NCBI GenBank assembly: GCA_019639175.1
Contig: JAHBSK010000004.1
Span: 1-64,000 of the forward strand
Length of the DNA: 64,000 nucleotides
Reading direction: 5' to 3'
Origin: Acidobacteriota bacterium
Lineage (GTDB): Bacteria > Acidobacteriota > Blastocatellia > Pyrinomonadales > Pyrinomonadaceae
Of this stretch, positions 1 through 8,630 are shown in pieces. The notes beneath the pieces are model-generated. The model did not search any database. It saw only the letters and a list, made by a program, of their open reading frames with translations, and was not told the DNA's origin. Position numbers and translations under genes: made by a program. Position 1 is the first letter of the stretch, and the number at the start of each line of letters is the position of its first letter.

Positions 1-1
1 G

Positions 2-163
2 AGCGGTCGGCGATTCCTTGATAAAAACCTGTATATCGAATATGATTTTCGCGTTGATCCTTATCCGATCTTTATGATGGAGATGGCCTACAGGCCACCG
101 GATCATTCACAGTTTTACGGTTGCTTTTTTCTAACACTTATCACAAAGCAGGAGGACCTATGA
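2..163 (+). CDS. Possible 3' end of an upstream gene (partial)
   Basis: The second forward frame is open from the window edge to a TGA at 161-163. That stop overlaps the ATG of the next gene in an ATGA arrangement, as expected for translational coupling. The visible 53 residues end in LITKQEDL and resemble no family I recognise. The other two frames close early (by about 21 and 75). Without the upstream sequence this could be chance read-through, so the call rests on the overlap geometry alone. Confidence 0.35.
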   Translation, partial: SGRRFLDKNLYIEYDFRVDPYPIFMMEMAYRPPDHSQFYGCFFLTLITKQEDL

Positions 164-615
164 CATTGAGAAAACAGGTCGTGTTTCCGGCTGTGGTCTG
201 TCTGGTATTTTCCACCATGCTGTTGTTTGGCGCGATTGCCGCAGAGGCCCAGGAAAAACCGGTATTCACGGAATATAGAGGAGTTTCGCTGGGGATGACA
301 GCGGCGAATGTCCGCGAAAAATTGGGCAAACCGGAACAAAGTTCCGACACTGAGGACGATTATGAGTTTTCGGGCGACGAATTTGCCCGCATCCTGTATG
401 ACGAGAACAAAACGGTAAAGACAATTTCGGTCACGTTCAACGCCAAGGATAACAAAACACCGACAACGGAAAAGGTCTTTGGCAAAAATGTGCCGCCCGC
501 TGATGACGGCTCCGTCTTTAAGATGGAACGATACGAAGATAACGGGTTTTGGATAAGCTATGTACGCACGACCGGTGACGATCCGTTGGTGATATTGACA
601 CTGCAAAAGATCTGA
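160..615 (+). CDS. Small secreted protein, SmpA/BamE-like fold possible
   Basis: I chose the ATG at 160 because GGAGGA at 151-156 is well placed in front of it; a TTG at 121 would add residues before the signal sequence. The protein is about 151 residues. Its first 30 form a signal peptide (MTLRKQ, a hydrophobic core, then AEAQE at the likely cleavage site). The mature part has GVSLGMTAANVREKLGKP, a pattern seen in small exported proteins with SmpA/OmlA-like folds, where a short helix follows a GMT or GMS turn. No catalytic motif is visible. Function is unknown; export to the periplasm or outer membrane is inferred. It may be coupled to the gene ending at 163. Confidence 0.75.
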   Translation: MTLRKQVVFPAVVCLVFSTMLLFGAIAAEAQEKPVFTEYRGVSLGMTAANVREKLGKPEQSSDTEDDYEFSGDEFARILYDENKTVKTISVTFNAKDNKTPTTEKVFGKNVPPADDGSVFKMERYEDNGFWISYVRTTGDDPLVILTLQKI

Positions 616-713
616 CGGCCGTGAGTAATGGCGTGGTTTTCGTTTTCAATTTTTGGGGTCTGATGTTGACGGCCCCCTTATTTTTAGTTTGTTTTTAGGA
701 TCGATCTTTATTT

Positions 714-2342
714 ATGGCGGCTTCGAAAAAGTTGTTAGTTGGCGTTCCGGCTGAGATTTACCCGGACGAAAAAAGGGTGGCGGCAACTCCGCAGACCATA
801 TTAAAACTGAAAAAGCTTGGGTTTGACGTGATCGTCGAATCAGGTGCGGGGCTGTCGATAAATTGTCCTGACGCCGAATATCAGGAAGCCGGAGCCGAGA
901 TCGCGGCTGATGCCAAAGCTCTTTGGCAGGCAGCGGACGTTGTCGTAAAGGTCAGGCCGCCGGAAGAAAAAGAGGTCGAACTGCTGAGCGAAGGCGGAGC
1001 GCTCGTAGGCTTTGTATGGCCCGGCCAGAACCGCGACATCGTTGATAAACTGGCGAAAAAGAACGCCACGGTCTTTGCGATGGACAGCGTGCCGCGCATC
1101 ACGCGGGCGCAAAAGATGGACGTGCTGTCGGCAATGGCGAACATCGCCGGTTATCGCGCCGTGGTCGAGGCCGCCGCTCATTTTCCGCGCTTTTTTACCG
1201 GACAGATAACTGCAGCAGGAAAGATCGATCCGGCAAAGATGCTTGTCATCGGAGCAGGTGTTGCGGGCCTTTCCGCTATTGGTGCGGCGAAAGGTTTGGG
1301 AGCGATAGTCCGTGCTTTTGATCCGCGCTCGGCGACTAAGGATCAGGTCGCCTCGATGGGCGCCGAATTTCTGGAACTCGACATCAAAGAAGAAGGCGAA
1401 GGCAAAGGCGGTTACGCCAAGCAGATGTCCGATGACTTTCTGAAAGCCGAAATGGCTCTGTTCGCTTCGCAGGCGATGCAGGTCGATATCATCATCACGA
1501 CCGCGCTCATTCCCGGCAAACCCGCACCGAAACTCATTACACAGGGCATGGTCGAATCTATGAAGCCCGGCAGCGTCATCGTCGATCTGGCGGCGGAACA
1601 GGGCGGCAACTGCGTCCAGACCGAACCCGGAAAAGTTGTTCATCACAAAGGTGTGACGATCATCGGCTACACCGATCTGCCTTCGCGGATGGCGTCGATG
1701 TCGTCACAGCTTTACGGCGCGTGCGTCACGGCATTTCTCGAAGAACTTACGTTGGCACCTAAGGCAGAAACACGACCGGTAGGAAGTGTGTCTGGCAAGG
1801 ACGGATCGGAACCGCCTGTCAGAATGCTGAATATCGACCTTGAAAACGAGGTAATTCGCGGTGCGATAGTTTTAGACAATGGCAAGATGCTGTGGCCGCC
1901 GCCGGTAAAAGAAATGCCTGCACCGCCCGAACCCGGAGCCGGAGCAAAGACCGCCGCTCACGTCGTAAAGACAGCGTCTGCCGGACACGGTTCCGAAGAA
2001 GGCAGCGGTTTGAATCCGCTCGTTCTGGTCGGGCTTGGCATCTTGCTGCTGCTCATCGGGTTTTATGTGCCGGATTCAAAACTGTCGCATTTTACGGTGT
2101 TCATGCTGGCGGTATTTGTCGGGTTTCAGGTCGTCTGGAACGTCAAACCCGCTCTGCACACGCCGCTCATGTCCGTCACCAACGCCATCAGCGGAATCAT
2201 CCTGGTAGGCGGGATGCTCCAGCTTTCAGGAAATCTAAACACAACCACCATCCTCGGCGCCATCGCGGTTTTAATAGCCACCATAAACATTGCCGGCGGA
2301 TTCCTGGTAACAAACCGAATGCTGGCGATGTTTAGGAAGTGA
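714..2342 (+). CDS. pntA: NAD(P) transhydrogenase subunit alpha (fused alpha1-alpha2)
   Basis: This is the subunit that binds NAD(H) in the proton-translocating transhydrogenase, which uses the proton-motive force to move hydride from NADH to NADP+. The N-terminal half matches the AlaDH/PNT fold: [18 protein letters not shown] near the start, a Rossmann loop GAGVAGL around residue 180, and the mobile-loop region followed by [11 protein letters not shown]. Residues 430-540 carry several membrane helices ([20 protein letters not shown] and following), so the alpha1 and alpha2 parts are fused as in E. coli PntA. Its partner pntB is not adjacent: 2.7 kb with three other genes separates them. The linker at residues about 350-375 contains an extra AETRPVGSV stretch shared with metH (see the 27-nt repeat). 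Confidence 0.95.
   Translation: MAASKKLLVGVPAEIYPDEKRVAATPQTILKLKKLGFDVIVESGAGLSINCPDAEYQEAGAEIAADAKALWQAADVVVKVRPPEEKEVELLSEGGALVGFVWPGQNRDIVDKLAKKNATVFAMDSVPRITRAQKMDVLSAMANIAGYRAVVEAAAHFPRFFTGQITAAGKIDPAKMLVIGAGVAGLSAIGAAKGLGAIVRAFDPRSATKDQVASMGAEFLELDIKEEGEGKGGYAKQMSDDFLKAEMALFASQAMQVDIIITTALIPGKPAPKLITQGMVESMKPGSVIVDLAAEQGGNCVQTEPGKVVHHKGVTIIGYTDLPSRMASMSSQLYGACVTAFLEELTLAPKAETRPVGSVSGKDGSEPPVRMLNIDLENEVIRGAIVLDNGKMLWPPPVKEMPAPPEPGAGAKTAAHVVKTASAGHGSEEGSGLNPLVLVGLGILLLLIGFYVPDSKLSHFTVFMLAVFVGFQVVWNVKPALHTPLMSVTNAISGIILVGGMLQLSGNLNTTTILGAIAVLIATINIAGGFLVTNRMLAMFRK
1764..1790 (+). repeat. 27-nt in-frame repeat (family A) inside pntA
   Basis: These 27 bases encode AETRPVGSV in the pntA frame. 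Bases 15269-15295 on the minus strand, inside metH, match at 24 of 27 positions and encode AETRPLGSV. The two host proteins are unrelated, and both copies lie in linkers between folded domains. The simplest reading is a mobile or duplicated element that was tolerated because its length is a multiple of three. Confidence 0.7.
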
Positions 2343-2349
2343 ATTGTTT

Positions 2350-4425
2350 ATGAAAGCTACAGAATTGCAATTAAACAGATTTCTTGCTGAGACAAACACT
2401 CAGTTCGTAGTGCCGGTTTATCAACGAAATTATGATTGGAACTTGGCACAATGTAAGCAGCTGTTCGAGGATATCGTTCGTGTTGGTTCAAATGACAAGG
2501 AAACTTCACATTTTGTTGGGAGCATCGTTTACATTCATGATGATGTCTATTCTGTTTCGGACATTCGTGAATTATCAATAATTGATGGACAACAACGCCT
2601 TACCACAATCACGCTTATTTATGTGGCACTTTTGGCACTTGCAAAGAAGTTGAACGATGAGGGTCTTGTTAACAGAATCCAAGAAACATATTTAATCAAT
2701 AAGTTTGCTCAACATGAGGAAAAACTCAAGCTCCGTCCAACCGAACAAAATGACAGGGCTTTGAAATTTTTACTTAATGGCGCAGAAGGTAACTTTGATG
2801 CTTACTCGAAACTCATTGATAATTTTAACTACTTCAAAGGACAAATAACAGAAGACAATAAAGACATTGTTTTGAAAGGACTGAACAAGTTGATATTCGT
2901 TCAGATTTCATTGGAAAGAGGTAAGGATGATCCTCAAAAGATTTTCGAAAGCCTGAATTCTACAGGACTTGAACTAAGTCAATCCGATTTGATACGAAAC
3001 TATATTTTGATGGATCTGAAGCCGAAAGAGCAGGCCAGAATGTATGAAAATTATTGGAGTCAGATTGAAATAAATGCTCAACACGAAGAAACAAAGAAAA
3101 ATCGTGTTTCAGATTTTATCCGTGATTTTTTGACATTGAAAAACAGAACTATACCTAATAAAGACAAGGTGTATGGTGAGTTTAAGCAAAAATATAACAG
3201 TCAATCTGTTGAAGAACTCGAAAATCTTCTTTCTGATCTCAAAAAGTATTCTGTTCTATATAGCAAGTTCATTAACCCCCATAAAGAACCTGACAAAGAA
3301 ATTCGCCGACAATTACAATATATCAGCCGACTTGAAATCACAGTTGTTTTCCCCTTCCTGCTTGAAGTATTAAATGACTATGAATCTAACATCATTGACA
3401 AGACCGGACTGATTGAAATTTTGGAAGTTGTTCAATCTTTTGCATGGCGTCGATTCATTCTTAGTTTACCCACACACGGTTTAAATAAGCTTTTTATGCG
3501 TCTTTATGATGATATTGATCATAAAGATTATGCTCCATCATTGCACCGCTCACTTTTAAGAAAAACATCAACACAACGATTTCCTCGGGACAAAGAAGTT
3601 ATTGAGGCATTAAGGAGTAAAGATGTTTACAGTATCCAGTCGCGAAATAAAACATATTTCCTTGACCGGCTGGAGAACTTTGAAAATAATGAACCTGTCC
3701 AAATCGACAATCCTGATATCACCATAGAACATATTTTTCCGCAGAACCCTGAGCCTAAATGGAAAGCTGTATTGGGAGAAGACGAATATTCATTGATTCG
3801 CGAAAAGTATGTAAATACAATAGCGAATCTCACTCTTTCGGGTAACAATGGAAAACTCGGTAATAAGTATTTCATTGATAAGCGTGACATGAATGACGAG
3901 GGCAGAGAGCAAGGATACAAATTTAGTCGGCTTTGGCTGAACAAACACCTTTCGTCGTTGGAAAAATGGGATATTGAAGAAATTGAAAAGAGATTTGACC
4001 TCATAGCGGAGCGATTCCTAAAAATCTGGAAACTTCCTGAGGTTGAGATCGAGAATGAGGTGGTTGAGTACGAAGAAACAAACATTTTTGATGCTGAAGA
4101 GCCTACGTTTAAGAAGTTAGATTATGCAGTCTTCTTTGACCAAAGACTGGAAGTAACAAATGTCACAGAACTTTTCCGGCAGGTTCTACAATCTTTGTTT
4201 GAATTGAATCCGGAAGCATTTTTCTCTAAAGATATTTCAATAAGACTGGGATTAACGAAGAATCCAGATGATTGTAGTAGCGCATTTCCGTTAAATGACA
4301 CATATTTTGCAGAGATACAGCTAGACTCTAAATCTAAGTTCGAACGACTCCGATATGTGCTTACCGCTTTGGGTTTAACTGATGAGCTATTTATAAAGTA
4401 TGCTGATGAGAGCCAGATCGTATGA
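2350..4425 (+). CDS. DUF262/DUF1524 protein (GmrSD-like nuclease)
   Basis: The start is the ATG at 2350, eight bases after the pntA stop; a TTG at 2344 is also in frame. The 691-residue protein has an N-terminal DUF262 domain with YQRNYDW at 24-30, HFVGSIV at 54-60 and the diagnostic IIDGQQR at 77-83, followed by LTTI. A DUF1524 HNH-type domain lies near residue 460 (TIEHIFPQN) with NLTLSGNNGKLGN about 40 residues later. About 120 C-terminal residues are unassigned. GmrSD proteins of this layout are nucleotide-dependent enzymes that cut modified phage DNA; that role is inferred here. The gene is clearly more AT-rich than pntA and pntB and has no visible promoter of its own, so it looks acquired and co-transcribed with pntA. 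Confidence 0.88.
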   Translation: MKATELQLNRFLAETNTQFVVPVYQRNYDWNLAQCKQLFEDIVRVGSNDKETSHFVGSIVYIHDDVYSVSDIRELSIIDGQQRLTTITLIYVALLALAKKLNDEGLVNRIQETYLINKFAQHEEKLKLRPTEQNDRALKFLLNGAEGNFDAYSKLIDNFNYFKGQITEDNKDIVLKGLNKLIFVQISLERGKDDPQKIFESLNSTGLELSQSDLIRNYILMDLKPKEQARMYENYWSQIEINAQHEETKKNRVSDFIRDFLTLKNRTIPNKDKVYGEFKQKYNSQSVEELENLLSDLKKYSVLYSKFINPHKEPDKEIRRQLQYISRLEITVVFPFLLEVLNDYESNIIDKTGLIEILEVVQSFAWRRFILSLPTHGLNKLFMRLYDDIDHKDYAPSLHRSLLRKTSTQRFPRDKEVIEALRSKDVYSIQSRNKTYFLDRLENFENNEPVQIDNPDITIEHIFPQNPEPKWKAVLGEDEYSLIREKYVNTIANLTLSGNNGKLGNKYFIDKRDMNDEGREQGYKFSRLWLNKHLSSLEKWDIEEIEKRFDLIAERFLKIWKLPEVEIENEVVEYEETNIFDAEEPTFKKLDYAVFFDQRLEVTNVTELFRQVLQSLFELNPEAFFSKDISIRLGLTKNPDDCSSAFPLNDTYFAEIQLDSKSKFERLRYVLTALGLTDELFIKYADESQIV

Positions 4426-4440
4426 TCTAAATTGCTTTTT

Positions 4441-4671
4441 ATGAACTACAAAAATTACATAACTATCGAACCGAACAAGCGCGGAGGCAAGCCCTGCATT
4501 CGCGGGCTGCGTATAACCGTTTACGAGGTCCTGGAGTATCTCGCTTCGGGAATGACGGAAGAGGAAATTCTGTCTGATTTTCCCGATCTGACAAAGGACG
4601 ATCTTCGCGCGGCTATTTTGTTTGCTGCGGATCGTGAACGCCGTCTGATGGAAGTTCCGATTGCCGCATGA
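4441..4671 (+). CDS. DUF433 antitoxin-like protein
   Basis: The 76-residue protein starting at ATG 4441 carries the DUF433 signature GKPCIRGLRITVYEVLEYL, then FPDLTKDDLRAAILFAA. DUF433 proteins are small winged-helix-like DNA-binding proteins commonly paired with DUF5615 PIN-like toxins. Its last four bases (ATGA) overlap the start of exactly such a gene, so the pair is translationally coupled. It presumably neutralises the partner and may autoregulate; no operator was identified. An in-frame TTG lies upstream at 4432 but ATG is preferred. Confidence 0.85.
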   Translation: MNYKNYITIEPNKRGGKPCIRGLRITVYEVLEYLASGMTEEEILSDFPDLTKDDLRAAILFAADRERRLMEVPIAA

Positions 4672-5000
4672 AATTGCTTTTTGACGAAAACCTTTCGCAC
4701 AAGTTGGCTGAACGATTGGCCGATCTGTTTCCAGATTCCACGCATGTCCGTAATGTGGGGTTGAAGGCATCTGATGATCCGGATGTGTGGAAATTTGCCG
4801 TAGAAAATGATTTTGTCATCGTTTCCAAAGACGCCGATATGCATGATCGCAGTCTTGTCTTTGGGTTCCCGCCAAAAGTGATTTGGGTGCGGCTCGGGAA
4901 CTGCTCAACCGATGACGTGGAACGATTGATCCGACGCGAAACCGACATTATTAAAAACTTTATTGAGGATGATTTTGCTTCTTTTCTTGCACTTTCCTGA
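4668..5000 (+). CDS. DUF5615 PIN-like toxin
   Basis: The 110-residue protein begins MKLLFDENLS and contains HVRNVGLKASDDPDVWKFA and VIVSKDADMHD. These are the three acidic clusters of the Mut7-C/DUF5615 PIN-like fold (D6/E7, D62/D63 and D80/D82). Known relatives are putative ribonuclease toxins of type II pairs with DUF433 antitoxins. The start overlaps the antitoxin stop by four bases, and pntB follows six bases after its stop. The pair thus lies inside the pnt operon, where a toxin would depend on pnt transcription. Confidence 0.85.
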   Translation: MKLLFDENLSHKLAERLADLFPDSTHVRNVGLKASDDPDVWKFAVENDFVIVSKDADMHDRSLVFGFPPKVIWVRLGNCSTDDVERLIRRETDIIKNFIEDDFASFLALS

Positions 5001-5006
5001 CGCTGA

Positions 5007-6404
5007 ATGAAAACCGGACTTATTACAATTGCATACATCGCCGCGAGTGCGTTGTTTATTTTGAGTCTTGGCGGGCTGTCCAGGCAGGAGACGGCGCGTC
5101 GCGGGAACTGGTACGGGATCATCGGCATGCTGATCGCTTTGGCGGCGACGGCAGCGGCGATGAACCCGAGCGGATGGCCGATACTTGGCGGCGTGCTGAT
5201 CGTGGGAGCATTGATCGGTGCGACGCTGGCGGCGCGCGTCCAGATGACATCCATGCCGGAGCTTGTGGCGATACTGCACAGTTTTGTCGGGCTGGCGGCG
5301 GTGCTGGTCGGTTTTGGCACGTATCTGGGCGAAGCCGCGATACCGCAGGAAGAACTGCTGGTTCATCATATCGAGATATTTATCGGCGTGTGCATCGGGT
5401 CGATCACATTTACAGGCTCGGTCATCGCCTTTCTAAAACTGCGCGGCAGCATAGGCGGCAAGCCTTTTATGCTGCCGGGCCGACATCTCATCAACCTGCT
5501 GATGCTGGCCGTGACGATAGTGCTTGGCGTGCTGTATGTGATGGCACCGGGCGTCACGGGCAATCCGTATCTGATAGCGGCGGCGGTCGTAACGGGTATT
5601 CTCGGCATTCATTTCATAATGGCTATCGGCGGCGCGGATATGCCGGTCGTGGTTTCGATGCTCAACAGCTATTCGGGCTGGGCGGCATCGGCGGCGGGCT
5701 TTATGCTGTCAAACGATCTGCTCATCATCACCGGCGCTCTGGTCGGCTCGTCGGGAGCTATCCTCAGCTACATAATGTGTAAGGGCATGAACCGCTCGTT
5801 CGTCAGCGTGATGCTCGGCGGTTTTGGAACCGAAGGAGGCACGCCCGCAACTGCTTCAGGTTCGGCACCGGCGGGCGAGGTCAGGTCAGTTGACGCCGAA
5901 CACACCGCCGAGATGCTCAAACAGGCGAAAAAGGTCATCATCGTGCCGGGTTATGGCCTTGCGGTAGCTCAGGCGCAGCATTCGCTCGCCGAAGTCGTGA
6001 AGATATTGAAAGCGGGCGGAACTGAGGTGAAATTTGCCATTCACCCCGTCGCCGGACGCTTGCCCGGCCACATGAACGTCCTCCTCGCCGAGGCGAACAT
6101 TCCTTATGACATCGTTTTTGAAATGGAAGAGATCAATGACGAATTTTCCGGCACTGACGTTTCGTGGGTCATCGGGGCGAACGACATCGTCAACCCGTCG
6201 GCCCTGGACGATCCGACTTCGCCCATCGCCGGAATGCCAGTGCTGCATGTTTGGGAAGCCCGCGACACCGTCGTTATGAAACGCGGCATGGCGTCGGGCT
6301 ACGCCGGCGTCGATAACCCTCTCTTCTATATGGACAACACCCTGATGCTCTTCGGCGATGCGAAAAAGGTTGTGGATGAGATACTGACGGCGATGCGGGG
6401 ATAG
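5007..6404 (+). CDS. pntB: NAD(P) transhydrogenase subunit beta
   Basis: This 465-residue membrane subunit forms the proton channel and the NADP(H)-binding domain of transhydrogenase. The N-terminal 280 residues hold repeated hydrophobic helices, including [17 protein letters not shown] and [18 protein letters not shown], both typical of PntB. The C-terminal NADP domain has [36 protein letters not shown] and [11 protein letters not shown], all standard PntB motifs, and ends [11 protein letters not shown]. It follows the DUF5615 toxin by six bases. The gene looks intact despite the cargo separating it from pntA. Confidence 0.96.
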   Translation: MKTGLITIAYIAASALFILSLGGLSRQETARRGNWYGIIGMLIALAATAAAMNPSGWPILGGVLIVGALIGATLAARVQMTSMPELVAILHSFVGLAAVLVGFGTYLGEAAIPQEELLVHHIEIFIGVCIGSITFTGSVIAFLKLRGSIGGKPFMLPGRHLINLLMLAVTIVLGVLYVMAPGVTGNPYLIAAAVVTGILGIHFIMAIGGADMPVVVSMLNSYSGWAASAAGFMLSNDLLIITGALVGSSGAILSYIMCKGMNRSFVSVMLGGFGTEGGTPATASGSAPAGEVRSVDAEHTAEMLKQAKKVIIVPGYGLAVAQAQHSLAEVVKILKAGGTEVKFAIHPVAGRLPGHMNVLLAEANIPYDIVFEMEEINDEFSGTDVSWVIGANDIVNPSALDDPTSPIAGMPVLHVWEARDTVVMKRGMASGYAGVDNPLFYMDNTLMLFGDAKKVVDEILTAMRG

Positions 6405-6477
6405 AAAGGACATAAGGGACATAAGAGACTTAAGCGACAATAGAGAGATCTTGCAGCCTTTTGTTGTTTCAGTCCCT
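6405..6477. repeat. Short intergenic palindromic element between convergent genes
   Basis: The gap between pntB (+) and the ferredoxin gene (-) contains GGACATAAGGGACATAAG near 6408 and the complementary-looking CAGTCCCTTTAGTCCCTT near 6470. Folded together they could act as a weak bidirectional terminator. No long T-run accompanies the stem, so terminator activity is uncertain. Confidence 0.4.
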
Positions 6478-6891
6478 TTAGTCCCTTGACCTATCTCCCA
6501 CACCTTTCAGCTCGATCAGGGCGAGGCGTTCGACGGGTTTGTCGTTTTCGAGGTGCGATTCTATTATTTCCGGGACGTCTTCGGGCATGACCTGGCCGTA
6601 CATTGTGCCGTCGGGATAGACCATGACGGCGGTGCCGATGGAGCAAAAGCCGATCGAGCCGCATTCGGTCAGGACGCATTCGCCCATCGGGTTGCGGCCT
6701 TTTGCTTCCTTGCCCTGGCGAATGCCCTTTTCTTCGAGGATGCGGGCAAATTCTGCCATTACCTCTTTTCCGCCGACGGCGGCGCATGATTTGCCTGTAC
6801 AGACAAAAACCTGCCGTTTTATCGGCGCCTTGAGCATTGGGGCCAGTTTTTCAAGCTGTTCGCGGTCGGTAATGAATTTCTTTTCGGCCAT
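6478..6891 (-). CDS. Thioredoxin-like [2Fe-2S] ferredoxin
   Basis: The 137-residue protein has a thioredoxin-like ferredoxin fold, related to NuoE/HoxE and free ferredoxins of that type. Cysteines at 31 and 36 (VCTGKSC) and at 72, 77 and 83 (ECVLTECGSIGFC) can bind the cluster. They are followed by VMVYPDGTMYGQVMPEDVPEIIESHL, the usual tail of this family. The spacing of the second cysteine pair is slightly unusual. It probably acts as a small electron carrier; no partner enzyme is adjacent, so the redox partner is unknown. It converges with pntB and is divergent from the FHA/protease gene. Confidence 0.85.
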   Translation of the reverse strand: MAEKKFITDREQLEKLAPMLKAPIKRQVFVCTGKSCAAVGGKEVMAEFARILEEKGIRQGKEAKGRNPMGECVLTECGSIGFCSIGTAVMVYPDGTMYGQVMPEDVPEIIESHLENDKPVERLALIELKGVGDRSRD

Positions 6892-6984
6892 AACGATATT
6901 TTGCCACGAAATGCCCTTTCACTGCATCAAAAGAACTTATGTTTGTGATAAAATCGGACAAGTAAACCGTTGGTTTACCGTAAA

Positions 6985-8622
6985 ATGGCAATAGGCATTA
7001 TCATTCATATCTCGGTCGGTGCTGAAAAGCGTACCGAATTCTTTTCAGAAGAACGGCTGAGCATCGGGAACGATGAAACCTGCGACCTTCAAATACTCAC
7101 AAAACAGCTTGATGCTCAAAGCGTATGGCTGCGGCTGGAGGACAGCGAAGGCGTTTACCGGATCGTTGATTTCGACCCGACGGTCGATCTGCGTGTAAAT
7201 GACAAACCGGTCCGCCGTTTCATAGCCATTTCCGACGGCGATGTCGTCACGGTCGGCGAAACCAGCATTTCACTCGGCTTTTTCGCACTTGCCGAAAAAC
7301 CGTCGCTCATCACCACAAAACGGAACGACACCTACGTTGCGCCGTTCATATCAGAGGCCGCGCTTGACGCCGCCGCGTCGCCCGAACGCGATGACGCAAA
7401 GGCGTTCCTGCGCGAATTTGTCCGCGAGCTTTCGCGTGAGATAAGCTGGACGACCAAGGCGATCATACTGGTGCTGGCGATAGGTTTTTTGTCAGGTGTG
7501 CTATATCTGGGTTACGCATTGAATTCCGAGCTTAGAACGTCGCGTGACCTGACAAAAAAACAGCAGGACACCATCGAGCGTCTCGAACAGGAATTAGGTA
7601 AGACCTCAACCGAGATCAGCGAACTCAGCAAGACCAATCAGCGGATAATCGAAACCGTCTCGCTTGCCCCGACGCTGCGTGTCGAATACGGTAACGCCAT
7701 CGGCCTGATCGTCGGCGTTTACGAACTGGTTGACCGCAGAACAGGCAAAACGCTGCGGTATCCCGATCCGCAGGCTTACGACACGCTGCCCTACGTGCCG
7801 CCCGCCGAAGGCGATGTGCCAATGGGCGAAAGCTCTACAATGCTGACGACCGAAGGGAACGGCAGCCCCGTAATGTACGATTTTATCGGCACGGGCTTTC
7901 ACGTCGGCGACGGCTATATCGTGACCAATCGTCATGTGCTGCAGCCGTGGACCGAAGATGATCTGGTCAAATCGATGATGAAAAGCTCGAACGGACGGGC
8001 AAGGATCACGCGGCTTGAGATCTATTTTCCTCATATCACAACACCGTTCCCGCTCAAGATAAGAAAAACAGACGGACGCGAAGATGTTGCGGTCGCCTCT
8101 GTTGACATCCTGGGTGCTGCGTCGCCTATTCCGATCATACCGCTTGAGGGCGATACGGAATCTGTCACCGTCGGCAAAACGGTTGTGACGATGGGCTATC
8201 CGAACGGCCCTGACAGGCTTCTGGCAATGGTCGATGACAACGAGGCAAAATCTCTTAACAGGCGTTTCGGCAATTCGCGGCATGGCCTGATCAGCTATCT
8301 GTCGCAGATGAACAAGATACAGCCGCTGACAACGAAGGGAGCGATAACCGACCTCGACGCCCGCCGCATCGTTCATGACGCGAGGACGGCAGAGGGCGGT
8401 TCGGGCGCGCCGTTGTTCGGGCAGACCGGAAAAGTGATAGGCGTCAATTTTGGAGTGTTCACCGAAAATACGGCAGTGAATATGGCGGTTCCGGTGCGTT
8501 TCGCCGTTGACCTGCTTCGTCAGGCAGGATGGATGACAGTTGAGGAAAAACAGGCCCAGGGCGATCAGAACGCTCAGGTCGCCGCGGCTAATTCTAACTC
8601 CGCACCGCCGAACACGCCGTAA
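6985..8622 (+). CDS. Membrane-anchored trypsin-like protease with N-terminal FHA-like domain
   Basis: I chose ATG 6985 over the in-frame TTG at 6970. Residues 1-100 resemble an FHA domain: ERLSIGNDETCDLQI, LRVNDKPVRRF and DGDVVTVGETSISLGFF. One membrane helix follows near 155-178 (AIILVLAIGFLSGVLYLGYA), then a coiled coil (QDTIERLEQELGKTSTEISE). A chymotrypsin-fold protease domain comes last, with His317 in TNRHVLQPW, Asp367 in GREDVAVASVD and Ser473 in GGSGAPLF. The triad looks complete. The layout suggests a cytoplasmic phospho-threonine sensor joined to a periplasmic protease. It lies nine bases before an FtsX-like permease gene. Substrates are unknown. Confidence 0.85.
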   Translation: MAIGIIIHISVGAEKRTEFFSEERLSIGNDETCDLQILTKQLDAQSVWLRLEDSEGVYRIVDFDPTVDLRVNDKPVRRFIAISDGDVVTVGETSISLGFFALAEKPSLITTKRNDTYVAPFISEAALDAAASPERDDAKAFLREFVRELSREISWTTKAIILVLAIGFLSGVLYLGYALNSELRTSRDLTKKQQDTIERLEQELGKTSTEISELSKTNQRIIETVSLAPTLRVEYGNAIGLIVGVYELVDRRTGKTLRYPDPQAYDTLPYVPPAEGDVPMGESSTMLTTEGNGSPVMYDFIGTGFHVGDGYIVTNRHVLQPWTEDDLVKSMMKSSNGRARITRLEIYFPHITTPFPLKIRKTDGREDVAVASVDILGAASPIPIIPLEGDTESVTVGKTVVTMGYPNGPDRLLAMVDDNEAKSLNRRFGNSRHGLISYLSQMNKIQPLTTKGAITDLDARRIVHDARTAEGGSGAPLFGQTGKVIGVNFGVFTENTAVNMAVPVRFAVDLLRQAGWMTVEEKQAQGDQNAQVAAANSNSAPPNTP

Positions 8623-8630
8623 GTTTTTAG

